Below, piece by piece: positions 23,436-35,531 of a stretch of 64,000 nucleotides of DNA. Both the position numbers and the translations under genes were made by a program. Every line of letters begins with the position of its first letter. Position 1 is the first letter of the stretch. This DNA comes from Citrus sinensis (lineage: Eukaryota; Streptophyta; Magnoliopsida; Sapindales; Rutaceae): the NCBI RefSeq assembly GCF_022201045.2, contig NC_068557.1, positions 7,998,001 to 8,062,000 of the forward strand, read 5' to 3'. Below the pieces are notes generated by a model that did not search any database, was not told where the DNA came from, and worked only from the letters and a program-made list of their open reading frames with translations.

Positions 23436-24061
23436 TAGGGGTGGGCAAAAAAACCGTAGTGTTAAAAAAATCGAACCGAACCGACAGTTTTTTCTAATTC
23501 AGTTCGGTTTTTATTTTTTAAAAAAACTGAATATACTATTTGTAAAAAAAATCGAAATGTCGGTTCGGTATTCGGTTCACTTAGCTGAATCGAAAAATCG
23601 AATTATTTTTTAATTTTATTCAAATCAAACATGTGTTATTTCTCTTTATAACATTATGATTATGTTTATATAGATAGAGTATTGGAGTTTGGTTATGTAT
23701 TTTGAAATTTTAATATTTCATATTTTGGGAGTATCTTATTAATAGTTAGTAAGATATTAGTGATAAAATGTGTTTTGAATATTTTGTATTTATTGTTAAT
23801 ATTTGTAATAAAATTAGGATAAATTAATTATTGAAAAAAATTATTACATTCATGAGGCCCAATGGGCTAAAATTTTAAAAATTTAAAATAGGCCCAATAG
23901 GCCCAGAACCGAAAAAACCGAACCGAACCGAACCGATCCGAAAAGAACCGTTTGAGTTCGGTTCTTATTGAGTTCGGTTCTTATTCGATTCTTTTTATAA
24001 AATAACCGATTTAAATCGGTTCTACTTAATTTCGAACCGAACCGAACCGTGCCTACCCCTA
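23436..24061. mobile_element. non-autonomous hAT element, 626 bp, CCGAACCGAA subterminal repeats
   Basis: Ends are TAGGGGTGGGCA and (from the right) TAGGGGTAGGCA, 11 of 12 matching. The 8-bp duplication is GCTCCATT (23,428-23,435) / GTTCCATT (24,062-24,069). Subterminal arrays of CCGAA/TTCGG occur at both ends, a typical transposase-binding layout. No coding. Confidence 0.87.
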
Positions 24062-24069
24062 GTTCCATT

Positions 24070-25656
24070 TGATTACCATTTGGCTAGTTGGGGGTACTGT
24101 TGACATTCCGCAATATGTCAAAACGGTAGCTTGTCATTTCAATTACGGTGTTGGTGTCCTGAGACAAATAAAAATCCAAACTTGCAAAAAAAAGTTTGGT
24201 TTTAAAATTATTTGAAATTTAGTTTTAATTTTTATAATAATGTTCATTTCCTTTCTCGTTCAAGCTCATTTCAGAGCTTAGTTAATTAAATTTGTTTGAA
24301 TGTATCGTTCCCAAACTTTATTTTTGTAGAGCTACTTCTTGTTTCTGCAAACAACTGTCCTCATTGTCCACAATGTATGTATAGTTTAAGGATAAAATAG
24401 ACTTTTATTATAATTTCTGTTAACTTTAATGGTTTGGTGGTAAAATAAAAACTGAAATATTAAATAAGAAAGAATAATTTTCAAAAAAATTTAGTGGCAA
24501 AGTAACAAGTAAAAAATATTTGGTAGAAAAATGATAATATTCCTACAGTTTGCTTAACTTAACTACTCTATTACTCAAATATAAATTACTATAATATATA
24601 CTTACATTTTGCTTAATTTTGGGTTCACGTCTATTAGAAAATTTTAGAGGTGTTCTTATGATACAAAAAAACCAGAGGATCAAATTTCGATCGTATTGTG
24701 AGAAAGAAATTGCATAACTATTATATAGCTATAGCAACAACAACAACAACAACATTATTAAAATTTTATCTTTGAGAATAGTTTCTTGTTTTCTTTCATT
24801 CTCGTCATTTTTTTTTTTTTTTTGGTTGAAGTTTCAATTTAATTAATCACTCGAATTTTTAAAATCATAAAATGGTAGAGATTGAAAAATTAATTTGAAT
24901 CTTACGAAAAAAAATATTTTTAGTAAAAATCCATTTGATGATCACAGATTTTATATTACGGGATAAACGATTTCCTCAAACGTAAGAAGTTTATTGCCCT
25001 TGACTCTTTCATCACAACAAAGGTTGATACACTTGCTCATGTCATTTTCGATTGGGAGTACTTAATCCTCACGTCCATTATCATGATCTCATTATCTTCT
25101 GGAGTATTTAATCTTCATGTCCGCTATCATGATCTCATTATCTATGTTAATAAAGTAAGTGAAGTTGCATTAATAAGGTACTTGTACGGAAACAAGTCTG
25201 AGTAACTTTATAATTTTAATTTCAAAATACAAATAGTTCATGCACTATCAAGAAAAAGTCCTACCAGACTCTCAGGTTTGAAAAGCTACCACTTCATCAT
25301 CAATACATTGTATATCAACTATATATAATAAACGGGGTGGGGGATTGATGTAGATGGGATCATCGTAATCTAAGATTTTAAGTACTTAAGATAATAAAGT
25401 CAATATAGATAAATTATGCTAAAATCTCACGTCACCTGCTTCAACTGGACCAATTAGACAATTTATACCCGTCACTTAAAATAATAAAGCCCCACTTCCT
25501 AGCTAATTTATTTCATCTACTTCCAAAGCTACTCTCATTAAAAATTAAAGAAGTAATTTTTTTCTCTCTCTCTCTCTCTCATTTGCACTGTTTCTATCTC
25601 TTTTCCAACATTCACCATCGTACCCATTTTCATAACTACAAAACTCACCGTGGATA
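24070..25656. other. gene-free spacer with microsatellites
   Basis: Holds (CAA)n at about 24,736-24,754, a T16 run near 24,811 and a (TC)n run at 25,563-25,580. No gene recognised. Confidence 0.55.
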
Positions 25657-25704
25657 TTGAAGAATATTTATGAGAGCATTGATTTGAATGTAACCTTTGT
25701 GCAA

Positions 25705-26040
25705 AGGCCACTTCGGCCTTGGCCGAAGTGGTGGGCTGCTGCCCTCACAAGCATTGTGAGGGCAACGGTTCTAGCCCCCACAAAAGCATTGTGGGGGCTA
25801 AATGTTCTTTATATCCTTCTCTCTTGCGAAATGCAAGTGGAATATGGACATCCTCTCCTGTGAGGGGTTATTTGTATTGGGCATGTACTTCATAGAATTC
25901 ATTGTAATAATGTAAGTCCCAATCATGTATATCTGATTGTAAATATCAGTGTAATACCTCTGCTACAATAAGCAGTTGTTGTAAATATCTGTGTAATGCA
26001 GTAATCTGATGATTAATCAGTCTCAAAAAAAAAAAAAAAA
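25705..26040 (+). mobile_element. tRNA-derived SINE, full length, with three hairpins in its head
   Basis: 336 bp ending in a 17-A tail, flanked by ACCTTTGTGCAA at 25,693-25,704 and 26,041-26,052. Pol III promoter boxes are visible: A box TGGCCGAAGTGG (25,720-25,731) and B box GGTTCTAGCCC (25,767-25,777, one change from GGTTCGANNCC). Perfect stems lie at 25,708-25,731 (11 bp), 25,741-25,763 (10 bp) and 25,772-25,800 (12 bp). The clean duplication suggests a young insertion. Confidence 0.88.
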
Positions 26041-26052
26041 ACCTTTGTGCAA

Positions 26053-26564
26053 CGAAACCAAAAACAAGAATTCGGCGCTGAATCCAAAATCTACCTTGTG
26101 TGCCATTAAAATCCCTATTTTGCTTTGTGAATGTGAATCAAAGTAGCAAGAGTTTTACATGTCCTTACTATAAAGCATAGCCATAGCTTAAATGTGTCCG
26201 TGAAACTGAACTTTGCTTTGTTCTGAAAAAGATTGAAAAATGAACCATAAGGTGTCATTGTGCTCCTCCGATGGTTTGAAACAATTAAACTGTACATGTC
26301 TGATGGCGGAGGCTTTGCTAAAGGGGTTGTGACTTATTTGTGATTAAGAAAAAAAATAATCTCAATACATGATTGAAAAATCTCAATTGCGATTTAACTG
26401 GTTTCTCTTTTATTTTTTGTTAGCCATCGTCGATTTGAGGATTTGTTAGCTTTTTATTCAATAAACCATTTGTTCCCTATGTTTTACAAAGAAAAATTAA
26501 AAATAATTAAAATTAAATGTTGTTCAATGTCAGTAATGGATTTTTCTTGTGATAAATGGTGCGT
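26053..26564. other. spacer
   Basis: Nothing recognised apart from AT-rich DNA. Confidence 0.4.
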
Positions 26565-26816
26565 TTGAGATTGAAGTTGGACAGCTGTAACTTAAAAGTT
26601 AAAACACTAAAGCGTTTGGTAAACACTAACTACTGTAATTTACAAGTTATGTTGATATGATTTTTTACTTATATGATAGAAATCTATTATATCTTTAATA
26701 ATTTTGACAAAATTTATATTTACTACATGTTACTAATTTTTGTTTCATAGTTACAATTTTTTTTTCATAGCAGCTGTAGCTTAAAATGTACAACACCTCA
26801 ATTCCAAACGCACCTA
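26565..26816. mobile_element. MITE, GGTGCGTTT...family, copy 2
   Basis: Left end GGTGCGTTTGAGATTGAAGT and right end CTCAATTCCAAACGCACC are an inverted pair. The core shares GTTTGGTAAACACTAACT with the copy at 20,507. Possible short duplication TAAAT/TAAAA. No coding. Confidence 0.7.
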
Positions 26817-26900
26817 AAATGGGTATGGTAGTGATTCTAGAAAGAGAGAGTACGAATAAGATAGAAAAGAAAAAGTTAAAAGAAAGTAAATATATTTTTA

Positions 26901-27180
26901 TTTTATTTTATTTTTTAAGGAGGCTATTACTTATGATATTTATAATCAAACAATTACTGAGACCGATTTACATCAATTCTAATGTGGTACTGCTCAGATT
27001 TTTAACCCTCTCAAATATTCGAGAGACGTCAACTCCCCTACTGAGATAAAGATTATCTTCACTCAAGTTTTGAGATATAAAATTTAAATTAAACTCCTGC
27101 AATGCGTCTGCAGGGACTCGAATCACTTCCCTCACACTTGTGAGGGAGTAGCTCTAACTACTAAGCCAAGCCTCAATGGT
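26901..27180 (-). mobile_element. tRNA-derived SINE on the minus strand
   Basis: Flanked by a 14-bp duplication TAAATATATTTTTA (26,887-26,900 and 27,181-27,194). Read on the minus strand it starts at 27,180, has an A box TGGCTTAGTAG (27,158-27,168), a B box GATTCGAGTCC (27,114-27,124), a CCCTCACA..TGTGAGGG hairpin between them, and an A-rich tail (plus-strand T-rich at 26,901-26,916). Confidence 0.85.
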
Positions 27181-27194
27181 TAAATATATTTTTA

Positions 27195-27704
27195 ATTTTA
27201 ATGAGGGTAATTTTAGAAAAAAAAAATGGAGTAAATTAGAAATGGGGTATATAAAAGGAGTCAAATATCACCACTAGCTTTTTTTTTTTTTTTTGAAAAA
27301 GTCACCACTAGCTTTGGATAAAAATACCCAGAACAAAATCACTGGATTCAACTTAAAGTAGGCCTAATGGGCCTTCGTAATTGGCCCATTGGATAGCTCT
27401 AGTATTTCCTCTATCCAATTTCGGAGGCCCGCCCAAAACTTACGTGCTTGGTATAAAATAATAATAATATACCATGAAGATAATTTTGTTTTTGTTGGGG
27501 GGGAGACTTAATCAAGAAGAAACATTAGTAATTAAGTCGATTCATTTCATCTCCATACTATAAACATATGCTTAAAACTGAAATTTTTTTAGTCTTCACT
27601 CTCATCAAAGGAAGCCATTAATAAAAAAGGAAACCAAAAACAGAGACACATAACATACATGAGAAAACAAACATTGACATTAACATATCAACAATAGGTA
27701 ATAA
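27195..27704. other. 3' flank of LEP
   Basis: 3'UTR and downstream region of the minus-strand LEP gene; T15-type run near 27,280. No other gene. Confidence 0.5.
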
Positions 27705-28553
27705 TCAAAAGAAATAAGAAGAGGAACCCAAATGAAACCCATCAGGCACCGTATCTGAAACCGGTGGCATGCTGCTGAATAGTGGACTGTGCTGCACATA
27801 ATCACTTGAATCAAAACCAAAATATGAGCCTCCGCTACCACTCCCCATTGTATCAAACCCATTATTACTTGTCACTGAGCTTGGTTCACAAAATCCCATC
27901 AAATTCGCTGACGATTCACTAGTACTCCAAGCTCCTTGACCCAACTCATTGTAACTCGAATGCGACATAACATTCGAGTCAGTAGAGTACCCAGCATAAG
28001 CTGACAAGTCACTGGGCAACGGAGGCAGCTCGGTTGAATTTGAGTTATTGTCATCGTAAGTGTAAGAGTAAGACAAGGCATTATTGTTATGACTGTTGTG
28101 ATCATCGTTAACATTGGGAAATGTTGATGAGAACCCAGAAGAGAAATCTTGGTTGAGAAAGGGCTGATGCTGAAGATTTGGTTCTGAGCGAGGGTGGGAG
28201 TTAGGGCTAGGGATATGGAAGGAATATTGATGTTGTTGTTGGGGTTCGTCAGGGGAGATGATGGAGGTGACGGAGGAGCCAGGGGGCATGTCAGAGTAAA
28301 CAAAGTTGGTGCGGGCACGAGGGCCGCGCATTGAACGGGCGGCTCTGTCGTAAGCCAGGGCTGCCTCCTCCGCCGTGTCGAAAGTCCCGAGCCAATGCCT
28401 CTCTTTCGTTGAAGGGTCTCTTATTTCAGCTGCATATCTCCCCCACGGCCTCCTCCTCACTCCCAAGAACCTGTTGCCGTTGCTTCCTCCTGTAGTGTCT
28501 TGTCCTTGTTGTGTTTGCTTCTTCTTGATTTTCGTCGACGACGATGAATTCAT
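27705..28553 (-). CDS. LEP: AP2/ERF transcription factor LEAFY PETIOLE (LEP) orthologue
   Basis: Intronless, 282 residues. A single AP2/ERF domain (about residues 28-86) contains [40 protein letters not shown] and [16 protein letters not shown], with the Ala and Asp residues that define the ERF (GCC-box) type. A short basic N-terminus (KIKKK) may help nuclear import. The C-terminal part is Ser/Asn-rich and keeps the LEP-specific blocks [22 protein letters not shown] and [17 protein letters not shown]. In Arabidopsis, LEP (At5g13910) acts in leaf, petiole and meristem development. Both the C-terminal motifs and the linkage to the VAS-like gene support orthology. The ATG at 28,553 gives the conserved [12 protein letters not shown] start. 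Confidence 0.93.
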   Translation of the reverse strand: MNSSSSTKIKKKQTQQGQDTTGGSNGNRFLGVRRRPWGRYAAEIRDPSTKERHWLGTFDTAEEAALAYDRAARSMRGPRARTNFVYSDMPPGSSVTSIISPDEPQQQHQYSFHIPSPNSHPRSEPNLQHQPFLNQDFSSGFSSTFPNVNDDHNSHNNNALSYSYTYDDNNSNSTELPPLPSDLSAYAGYSTDSNVMSHSSYNELGQGAWSTSESSANLMGFCEPSSVTSNNGFDTMGSGSGGSYFGFDSSDYVQHSPLFSSMPPVSDTVPDGFHLGSSSYFF

Positions 28554-28684
28554 GTTGATTAATGATACGAATATTAAGAGAAAATGAAATTTTCTTAATA
28601 CTTTTGGCCAATTTTTGCTTAGTTTTATGTTGGTGTGTGCATGTGAATGTGAGTGGGTGAATGTTAGTCGTTACGCATACACAT

Positions 28685-28693
28685 ATTTATATA
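28685..28693 (-). promoter_or_regulatory. TATA box of LEP
   Basis: TATATAAAT on the minus strand, about 135 bp upstream of the LEP ATG, fits a 5'UTR of about 100 nt. Confidence 0.6.
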
Positions 28694-28699
28694 GTAGAG

Positions 28700-31600
28700 A
28701 GGTAGTTTATCTTCTGTTTGTTATGTTCTTTTACCAGTTTGTCCTTTAATTATAAATATTTTTTCTTCCCTAATGATTTCATGTGGAGGTTTCAATCAAA
28801 TCTCAAGCCTTTCCATGTTCTTGACTTAAAAAATGTTTTATCAGAATGTGATATTATTCAAAAAAAAAAAAAAAGGGGATTCAGATTATCTTTTGTTGTA
28901 ATTATAACACATCACTGTTCATGAAATTATTTTGGTTATCAATTTCAGCAATACAAAGTGAAAGCTGAAAGAATCTATTTATGAATCTCTCTTCAAGGTC
29001 CCATCAATAACAGAAAAGAAATATGTAAAATCTCAAAGAAATATGATCAATAAAATAAGGAGTGGGTTGGCATGATTAGAGCTCCGTCAGTAACAATGAT
29101 AACTTGATGAGCATGTTCTCTTTAGATAATTTTGCTTCATGATTATTGTCCAATCAAGTTTTCTTTTCTTAATAAATTTGGTTTTTATAATTTGATTTAA
29201 AAAAAAAAAAGAAACACACACACCATATATATTGTTCGTTTGTGGATATGGTGCATAGTCCAAAAATCTAACATGTGAGCTTTCCAATCAATCATAGAGT
29301 TACATGAATGGGGAGCTAATCATAGATACCACATACACAATCTAATAAGAAATCAAATCATTAATTACATAATATATCTCAGTTTCATCAAATCACAAAA
29401 GATTAAAGCATCAATTGCATGCACATTACAATGATCATTGCTAATGGGTGGAGGCTTCCATGCCTTTCAATTAATTTTTAGATAATGAGGTCCATCATAT
29501 CACTATAATCACATCAACCAAAGGAAGAAGTGTTGAAAAAAAAAATGATCCCATGATTGTCCTATGATGCATCTTTTTAAGCTTGCAAACTCTATTGTTA
29601 GTTTGATCTAAACATCGGATTTTAACCAATCTCTTTTTGCTAATTCGGATTATTAACATTTGATCCTAAACAATCGTGTCTCTAGAGACTTAATTTAATT
29701 TATCTATGGATGCTCTAAAAACGCATATACATGCATTATTCATACTTTGACCAGATACCAAATCTATTCAAACATCTATTACCATTAATTTTTATCAACA
29801 CTAATGAAACAAGAATCATTTGGGGTTGTTAATTTGAGAAAATCTCTGAAGATTTTCCCATATGCAGTTCAATAATATCTAATTGATGCAAATTAAGTAC
29901 ATTTCAACTTAAGATAATCTTTTCAATAATGATTTCATAATTCTAGGCCTGCAAATACATTTCCCCTTCTCATGTCAGAGTATCTATGTGGTCTTTTTAT
30001 CCATTAGATTTAATCCTCTAAAGTTGAAAGGGGTCGTAGAGATGATGTGGGTAAATAGTATACTGTCTAATTAAAAAGCACCTTATTTTGGACTCATTAC
30101 CTTGTGATTTTGCAAGGATAGTCATAAAAAACAAAACAAATAGTTATGATAGTGAGTACATTTTCTAAAAAGGGCTGGTTAATTAATAAATTTTCATATT
30201 ATATTAACTAATTTAATCCTATTTTTATGAGGTTTTTTAAAAGTGGGTATTGAAGGAATATCATTGCCTCAGCCATGTGCACCCAATTTGAACCAAAAAA
30301 TCAATGATAAGTTCCACAGCCTTCCATCTTTTTCAAAACCCCAAGCTCCCTTTTGTTTAATTTACTTGGCTTTCTGGGTATTTTCATTTAATTTTTTTTC
30401 TTCTTGCAGAATTTTAAGCAGTTATGATTGGCAATATAAGGAATTGAAATGAAGGGGAACTTTGTTGGGGAGCATGTGATAGAAACACGTAGGCTGCCTT
30501 TTCTTTGAAGAGAACAATTGCTAGGCATTATCTTAATTATCGAGACCAAAATGCAAAACTCTAATGGCCTTTGACCAAATGTCCCACAATATGCTCCATT
30601 ATACATTTGGATTATAGTATAATAATGAATAAATCATAGTATTATCTTCCAATTACTAAATAAATTTAGAGCTTGATGGAGTGTTTTCTCAATATTAGGA
30701 ACCTGATTATATATCATCTGCAAAAAATTTGTTTAAATTTTACCGGCATCTTGAAATCATATATTCTATTTGTATTATTCTAGATAGAAGAAACAAAAAT
30801 CCCAAAAATTGAGAAATTTGTTTCATATTTCTCAAAAAAGTGGTGCTATTATCTAGTAAGAAATTTCATTCAAAGCCAAAACACAATAGGTCAAAAAACC
30901 TACGGGTTGTGCAAGGAGACATATATTAAAATTTTTTTTTTCATGCAATGCAGGCTCAAGTTGGTAAAAAGGATTTGTGAAAGTTTCATTGGGATTTGGA
31001 TTTGGGAGCCTGATACTGTACCTTTTTTCTTTAATTTTTTAAACATTTATTTGTGATTATTCACACATTTGTCTTCTTCGATTACTATTAATTATATTTA
31101 TTAATTTGGGTGTCCAAATGCATCCTAGTCAATGATTCCTAAGAGGGTTAGCATATGCGAGCCTAGTTTAATTATATGACATTATAGATATAATATAGAA
31201 TTCACACACGCACATAGCAACTTAATACAATAATTATAGGGTAATGCTACTTTATTACGCATAAAATGCTAAAATGTAATGAAATTATCAAAAAGATTAG
31301 AAGCAACACAATATTGTCTACTTTGTCAAATTAAGTTAAAAAAAATTATAATCATAACCATAATTTGCAAACTAATTGCTTTTACATGAAATTACCTTGG
31401 TTCCTCAAAATCAAAATATGGACAAAAAATGAAGAAAATATAATTAAGAATCCTCACAATTTTTTTTAATTTTTTGATTTAATTTTGGATGAACCTTGCA
31501 GGGCAAAGGGAATTTAATCATATAGATTACTTGACACAAAAGAGAAGCAAAATTATGAGCATAAATGCTAAAGACAAAATAGAAAGAGGTTAAATATAAT

Positions 31601-31743
31601 AATAAATCAAATAGTTTTGAAATACCAAAACCCAAGAACATGATGCTGTGTTCATTTGTGGGGTTTGTTCAAATATGAAACTTCCTTCTTTTCTCCCATG
31701 TGCAGCCAAAGTGGGCAGCACTTTTATTATATATATTTTTACA
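28700..31743. other. LEP upstream region, gene-free
   Basis: About 3 kb of AT-rich DNA upstream of LEP. Only short A/T runs and a CACACACAC stretch (29,213-29,222) stand out. No ORF with family resemblance. Confidence 0.5.
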
Positions 31744-31965
31744 TAATCTCATGTAGTGCTTCCTTCGGATTCTCCATTTTAAGTTAACTTTGACGGTGAT
31801 GTAATAGAGCTTCATTTGTCATCCAAGAGTCACCAAATTGGAATGTCCCTTTTCTATTTCCAATTTTTCTAGAGATGATTTCAAGATTTAATTCAAATCA
31901 CTTAAAATAACTCCAGTTCACACTTTCTAATATTTATAATTTCACATAAATAGTTATTAGTTAAG
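31744..31965. repeat. dispersed duplicate block, copy A
   Basis: Starts AATCTCATGTAGTGCTTCCT and matches 33,801-34,114 over most of its length (TCCTTCGGATTCTCCATTTT, GATGTAATAGAGCTTCATTT, CACTTTCTAATATTTATAA). No coding seen. Confidence 0.8.
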
Positions 31966-32844
31966 TGCAAGGGCAGATCCAGAACTTAATATTACCCCGG
32001 ATTAAATTTTAAAATTTATATTTTAAAGCAAACATAAAAATTTACATATAAAAATAAGTACATTAAATAAGGAGGAACAACAAAAACCTTATCTCTCTAA
32101 ATATAGACTTTAAACAAAAATAATTATAAAAAAGAGTAAAAAACAAAAAGCAACTCGAATATGAAAATACTATTTTTCAATTATAAAATTTGACATTACA
32201 GCCTATAATAATATATAATTCTATAAGGATTAAAAAATCAATTAAGAATTTCAAATTAAAATAGATCAATACATGTAATTACAATCAGTTAAAAATTGCA
32301 AGTAAAACTTTTATATTTAAAACGAAGTAGTAAATTACCAAACTTAATAAATTAAACAATTAAAATTTATTCATCCTTTCAAATTGTAAAGGTATTATTA
32401 GTCAAAAGTTTCAATAATAAACTAAACTCAATTCAGCAAAAATATATTTTGGTACAGTTGTTTCTTTGTCAGACACTCTATCTCTCTTTAAAGAACTAGA
32501 TGTTGATGATTCTTCTATAAAAACTTCTTAAAATACTCAGATTTTATTTTCTAACTTGTCCTCTTAGTTAATATAACTAATAAATAAAATCTGAAAATTT
32601 ACATAAAAAATTTATAAAAATATTGATAATTGTTATTATATGTTGTTTCTGTAAATACTTTTAATACTAGTGACGATGTTATACTACATTGACATTTTTT
32701 TTTTCAATTAGAAGTTTTTTAAAATAAATTAAAGCAATAATAAAATTTTAGCTCCGTAATGTTTTCAATCTATTCAATAAATATATGATTTAATATTTTA
32801 TAAAATAAGTCACTAATTTCAATTGAAAATAATATAATTGAATA
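31966..32844. other. AT-rich spacer, possible old hAT fragment
   Basis: GGGCAGATCCAGAACTT at about 31,972 resembles the GGCGGATCCAG terminus of a plant hAT family (as at 52,837), but I find no matching right end. Otherwise nothing recognised. Confidence 0.3.
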
Positions 32845-33060
32845 AGGGACATATTTGTAAATAAAATAAAAACTATATTGTTATATAAAATTGATGAAAA
32901 CATAAGGGTAATTGGGTTAGGGATATATTTGAATATAAAATAAAAACTATATTGTTATACTAAATTGATGAAAATATAAGGGTAATTGAGTTAGGGACAT
33001 ATATGAAAATAAAATTAAAACTCTCTATTATTTTACTACTTCATGAAAAACTAAGGGGTA
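32845..33060. repeat. three-copy tandem repeat, about 75-bp period
   Basis: Units start with GGGACATAT or GGGATATAT at 32,845, 32,920 and 32,994. The first two share AAATAAAAACTATATTGTTA and ATAAGGGTAATTG; the third is diverged. Confidence 0.8.
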
Positions 33061-33314
33061 TAAACGATTTTGCCTGGACTAGACCGAGCTACAACCCAAT
33101 CTAGCCCATGTGTAGGTCCCACTGGTTAAGTGGACCTTGTTAAGTTATATTACGATGTACTTACATCAACCATTAAGTTGCCTAAAAGTTGAATCAACTA
33201 AACTACTTTTAGGTCATTAATTATATTTTTTGGGTTAATGTAAGTTACATTATAATATAACTTAACAACACCCTAGTTAAGCAATCTCATGTATGGTAAT
33301 TTCTTATAACTCGG

Positions 33315-34773
33315 ATTTATAGGTATTCGCGTTAAAAAAAGTAACTTATTGAGTGCAATGACCTATCATATTTATAAATTCGAGTAACTCCTTTTATTAG
33401 TCAAATTTTTTATCCGACATACCAGAATTGCTCTATCACCAAATTCTACCTACTTATAAATCTTAATAACTCCTTTTACTAGCCAAACCTTTTGTCACCA
33501 CATTCTGGCTCTAAGTAACTTTCTTTTTTATCAGTCAAGTCTTTTATCCGACACACATGAATTGTTCTACTACCACATTTCTTTTGTTCGGCACACCATC
33601 ATATTCGACTATTAAGATCTGGTTCTAATACTACTTGTTGAGAGGAGTTTTAACCAAGAATTTTTAGGTATTCATCCTAAAAAACTAAATTATTGGATGA
33701 AATAACCTATCCTATTTATAAATTCAAGTGACCTAAATTTATCTCCGTACATGTCTTGATTCTCTAAGTTCTTAGCCTGTTTAATCTTCCATAAACACAC
33801 AATCTCATGTAATGCTTCCTTCGGATTCTCCATTTTAAGTTATTTTTGTTAATGATGTAATAGAGCTTCATTTGTGATCCGTGTCCCCAAATTGACTGTC
33901 CCTTTTCTATTTTCAATGTTTTCGGGATAATCAGTGGGATTTCAAGATATAATTCAAATCCTTTAAAACAACTCCAAAACTGGTTCTTCCTATTATAAGT
34001 TTTTCTGGGCATAATCAGTGGGATTTCAAGATTTAATTCAGGTCCCTCAAAACAACTCCAAAACAGGTTCACACTTTCTAATATTTATAACTTCACACAC
34101 AGTTATCAGTTAAGTATTCTTCTCTAATTATGGGATCGCAGATTTTAATAGTATTTATAGAATTTATAGGTATTCATGTTAAAATACTAGTCTATTGAGT
34201 GGAGTGGCCTATCATTCTTATAAATTCAAGTAACTCCATTTTATTAGTCAACACATTTTAGTTACTTATAAATTTAAGTCCCTTTTATTAGCTAAGTCTT
34301 TTGTCACCATATTTTAGCTATTTATAAATTTAAGTAACTCTCTTTTACTAATTAAGTCTTTTGTCCCACACACCTAAACTGTTCTACTACCACATTCTGA
34401 CTATTTATAAATTTAAGTAACTCTTTTTTACTAGTCAAGCCTTTTGTCCCACACACTTGAACTGTTCTACTAGCACATTATGGCTACTAACCTTTTGTCC
34501 AACACACTTGAATTGTTCTAATACTATATTCCAGCTACTACGGTCTGACTTTAATACCATTTGTTGACGGAGCATTCGTCTAGGATTTCTAAGTATTTAT
34601 CTCAAAAGACTAATTTATTGGATAGAGTGACATATCCTACTTATAGCCTCAAATAACTCTCCTTTACTATTTAATATAGGACAACTCAACATGTTTATCT
34701 TCACCGTGACCTAAATTTATCTCTGTACTTAGTCTTGATTCTCTAAGTTCGTAGCCTGTTTAATCTTCCATAA
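33315..34773. repeat. tandemly duplicated block with embedded degenerate minisatellite
   Basis: Two related units (about 33,315-33,795 and 34,155-34,773) share an entry (ATTTATAGGTATTC.GTTAAA), arrays of 55-85 bp repeats of the type TATAAATT.AAGTAACTC / TTTTATTAGTCAAG / CTTTTGTCC.ACACAC, a TTTGTTGA junction, and an exit GTGACCTAAATTTATCTC..GTAGCCTGTTTAATCTTCCA. The exits are 977 bp apart. Copy B of the 31,744 block lies between them. No gene seen. Confidence 0.75.
33801..34114. repeat. dispersed duplicate block, copy B, with internal 80-bp duplication
   Basis: Second copy of 31,744-31,965. It is longer because ATAATCAGTGGGATTTCAAG and its surroundings occur twice (about 33,926 and 34,011). 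Confidence 0.8.
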
Positions 34774-35254
34774 AGAAACCCAATTCAAACATCGAAAGTG
34801 GTCTTTGTGTTCAATTTTCCAATGAAAAAAGTAACTTGAGGATTGTGCATGGTGTGTGCGCACCGTGCACGTGTTTGGATCTCCCTTTTCCGGGAATTTG
34901 GTAGCTCTGTCCCCTTGTTTCTCCTGCAACTAGTGAGCGTAACTTGATCAAATTCTCTAGCAAGCCTATAATTTGCTAGCCAAGCTTGAGGCTCGCCCAT
35001 GGTTTGCATGCCATTTGCAGTCACACAGTAATTTCAACAAAGGTGCTGCAGTTATTCAGTTAATAATCTGCTACATTCCTGGAATTGTGATTCGAAAATG
35101 CTTTGCTGAGCAGTGCATTTTGCAAGCAATGAATTGATAATACAAAAAGAAAATAAGAAATTAATAGAGCCAGCAGAATCGAAATGAAGAGAATTTCACT
35201 GAAGGGCATGTTTATAATGTTTGTGCTTTCTATTTTTAATCTTGAAAGCACTGT
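34774..35254. other. spacer
   Basis: Mixed-composition DNA, less AT-rich between 34,840 and 35,030. No gene recognised. Confidence 0.4.
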
Positions 35255-35395
35255 ACAGCTAAAATGTTTAATAAACAGCTAATGTTTATCAACTACCAAT
35301 CACTTATATTTGATAGCTAGTGATTCTATTTCACAGCACTTGTGGATTCAAATGCACATCATCTCAATCCCAAACAAAACATACCCTAAATCTTT
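35255..35395. mobile_element. MITE fragment, related to the GGTGCGTTT family
   Basis: Contains TTTATCAACTACCAATCACT and ends CATCTCAATCCCAAACAAAAC, like the right end of the copies at 20,507 and 26,565. Left end not found. Confidence 0.4.
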
Positions 35396-35531
35396 GAAAG
35401 GCGAAGTACATAGAAACCGGTATTACACTTCACAATTTCTTGTTCCCAAAACTGGAAGGCATTACCAGACTCGAAGAATAACATCTAGAGCCTACTGCAT
35501 ACACTGTATAATCGCGACACGAGATCAATTA

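Noticed and set aside
27899..28318. 139-codon minus-strand open stretch inside LEP
   Set aside because: Alternative frame of the LEP coding sequence, whose AP2 domain is unmistakable.
33764..34072. 102-codon open stretch on the minus strand
   Set aside because: It is a translation of the duplicated block and simply repeats FWSCF.G.EL.LEIPLI because of the internal DNA duplication; no gene structure or motif.
33600..34600. Possible solo LTR suggested by the TGTTGA words
   Set aside because: No CA end, 5-bp duplication, primer-binding site or polypurine tract; the tandem-duplication reading explains it better.
34785..35024. 79-codon open stretch on the minus strand
   Set aside because: No motif or family resemblance, no splice partners, and it overlaps a repeat exit.
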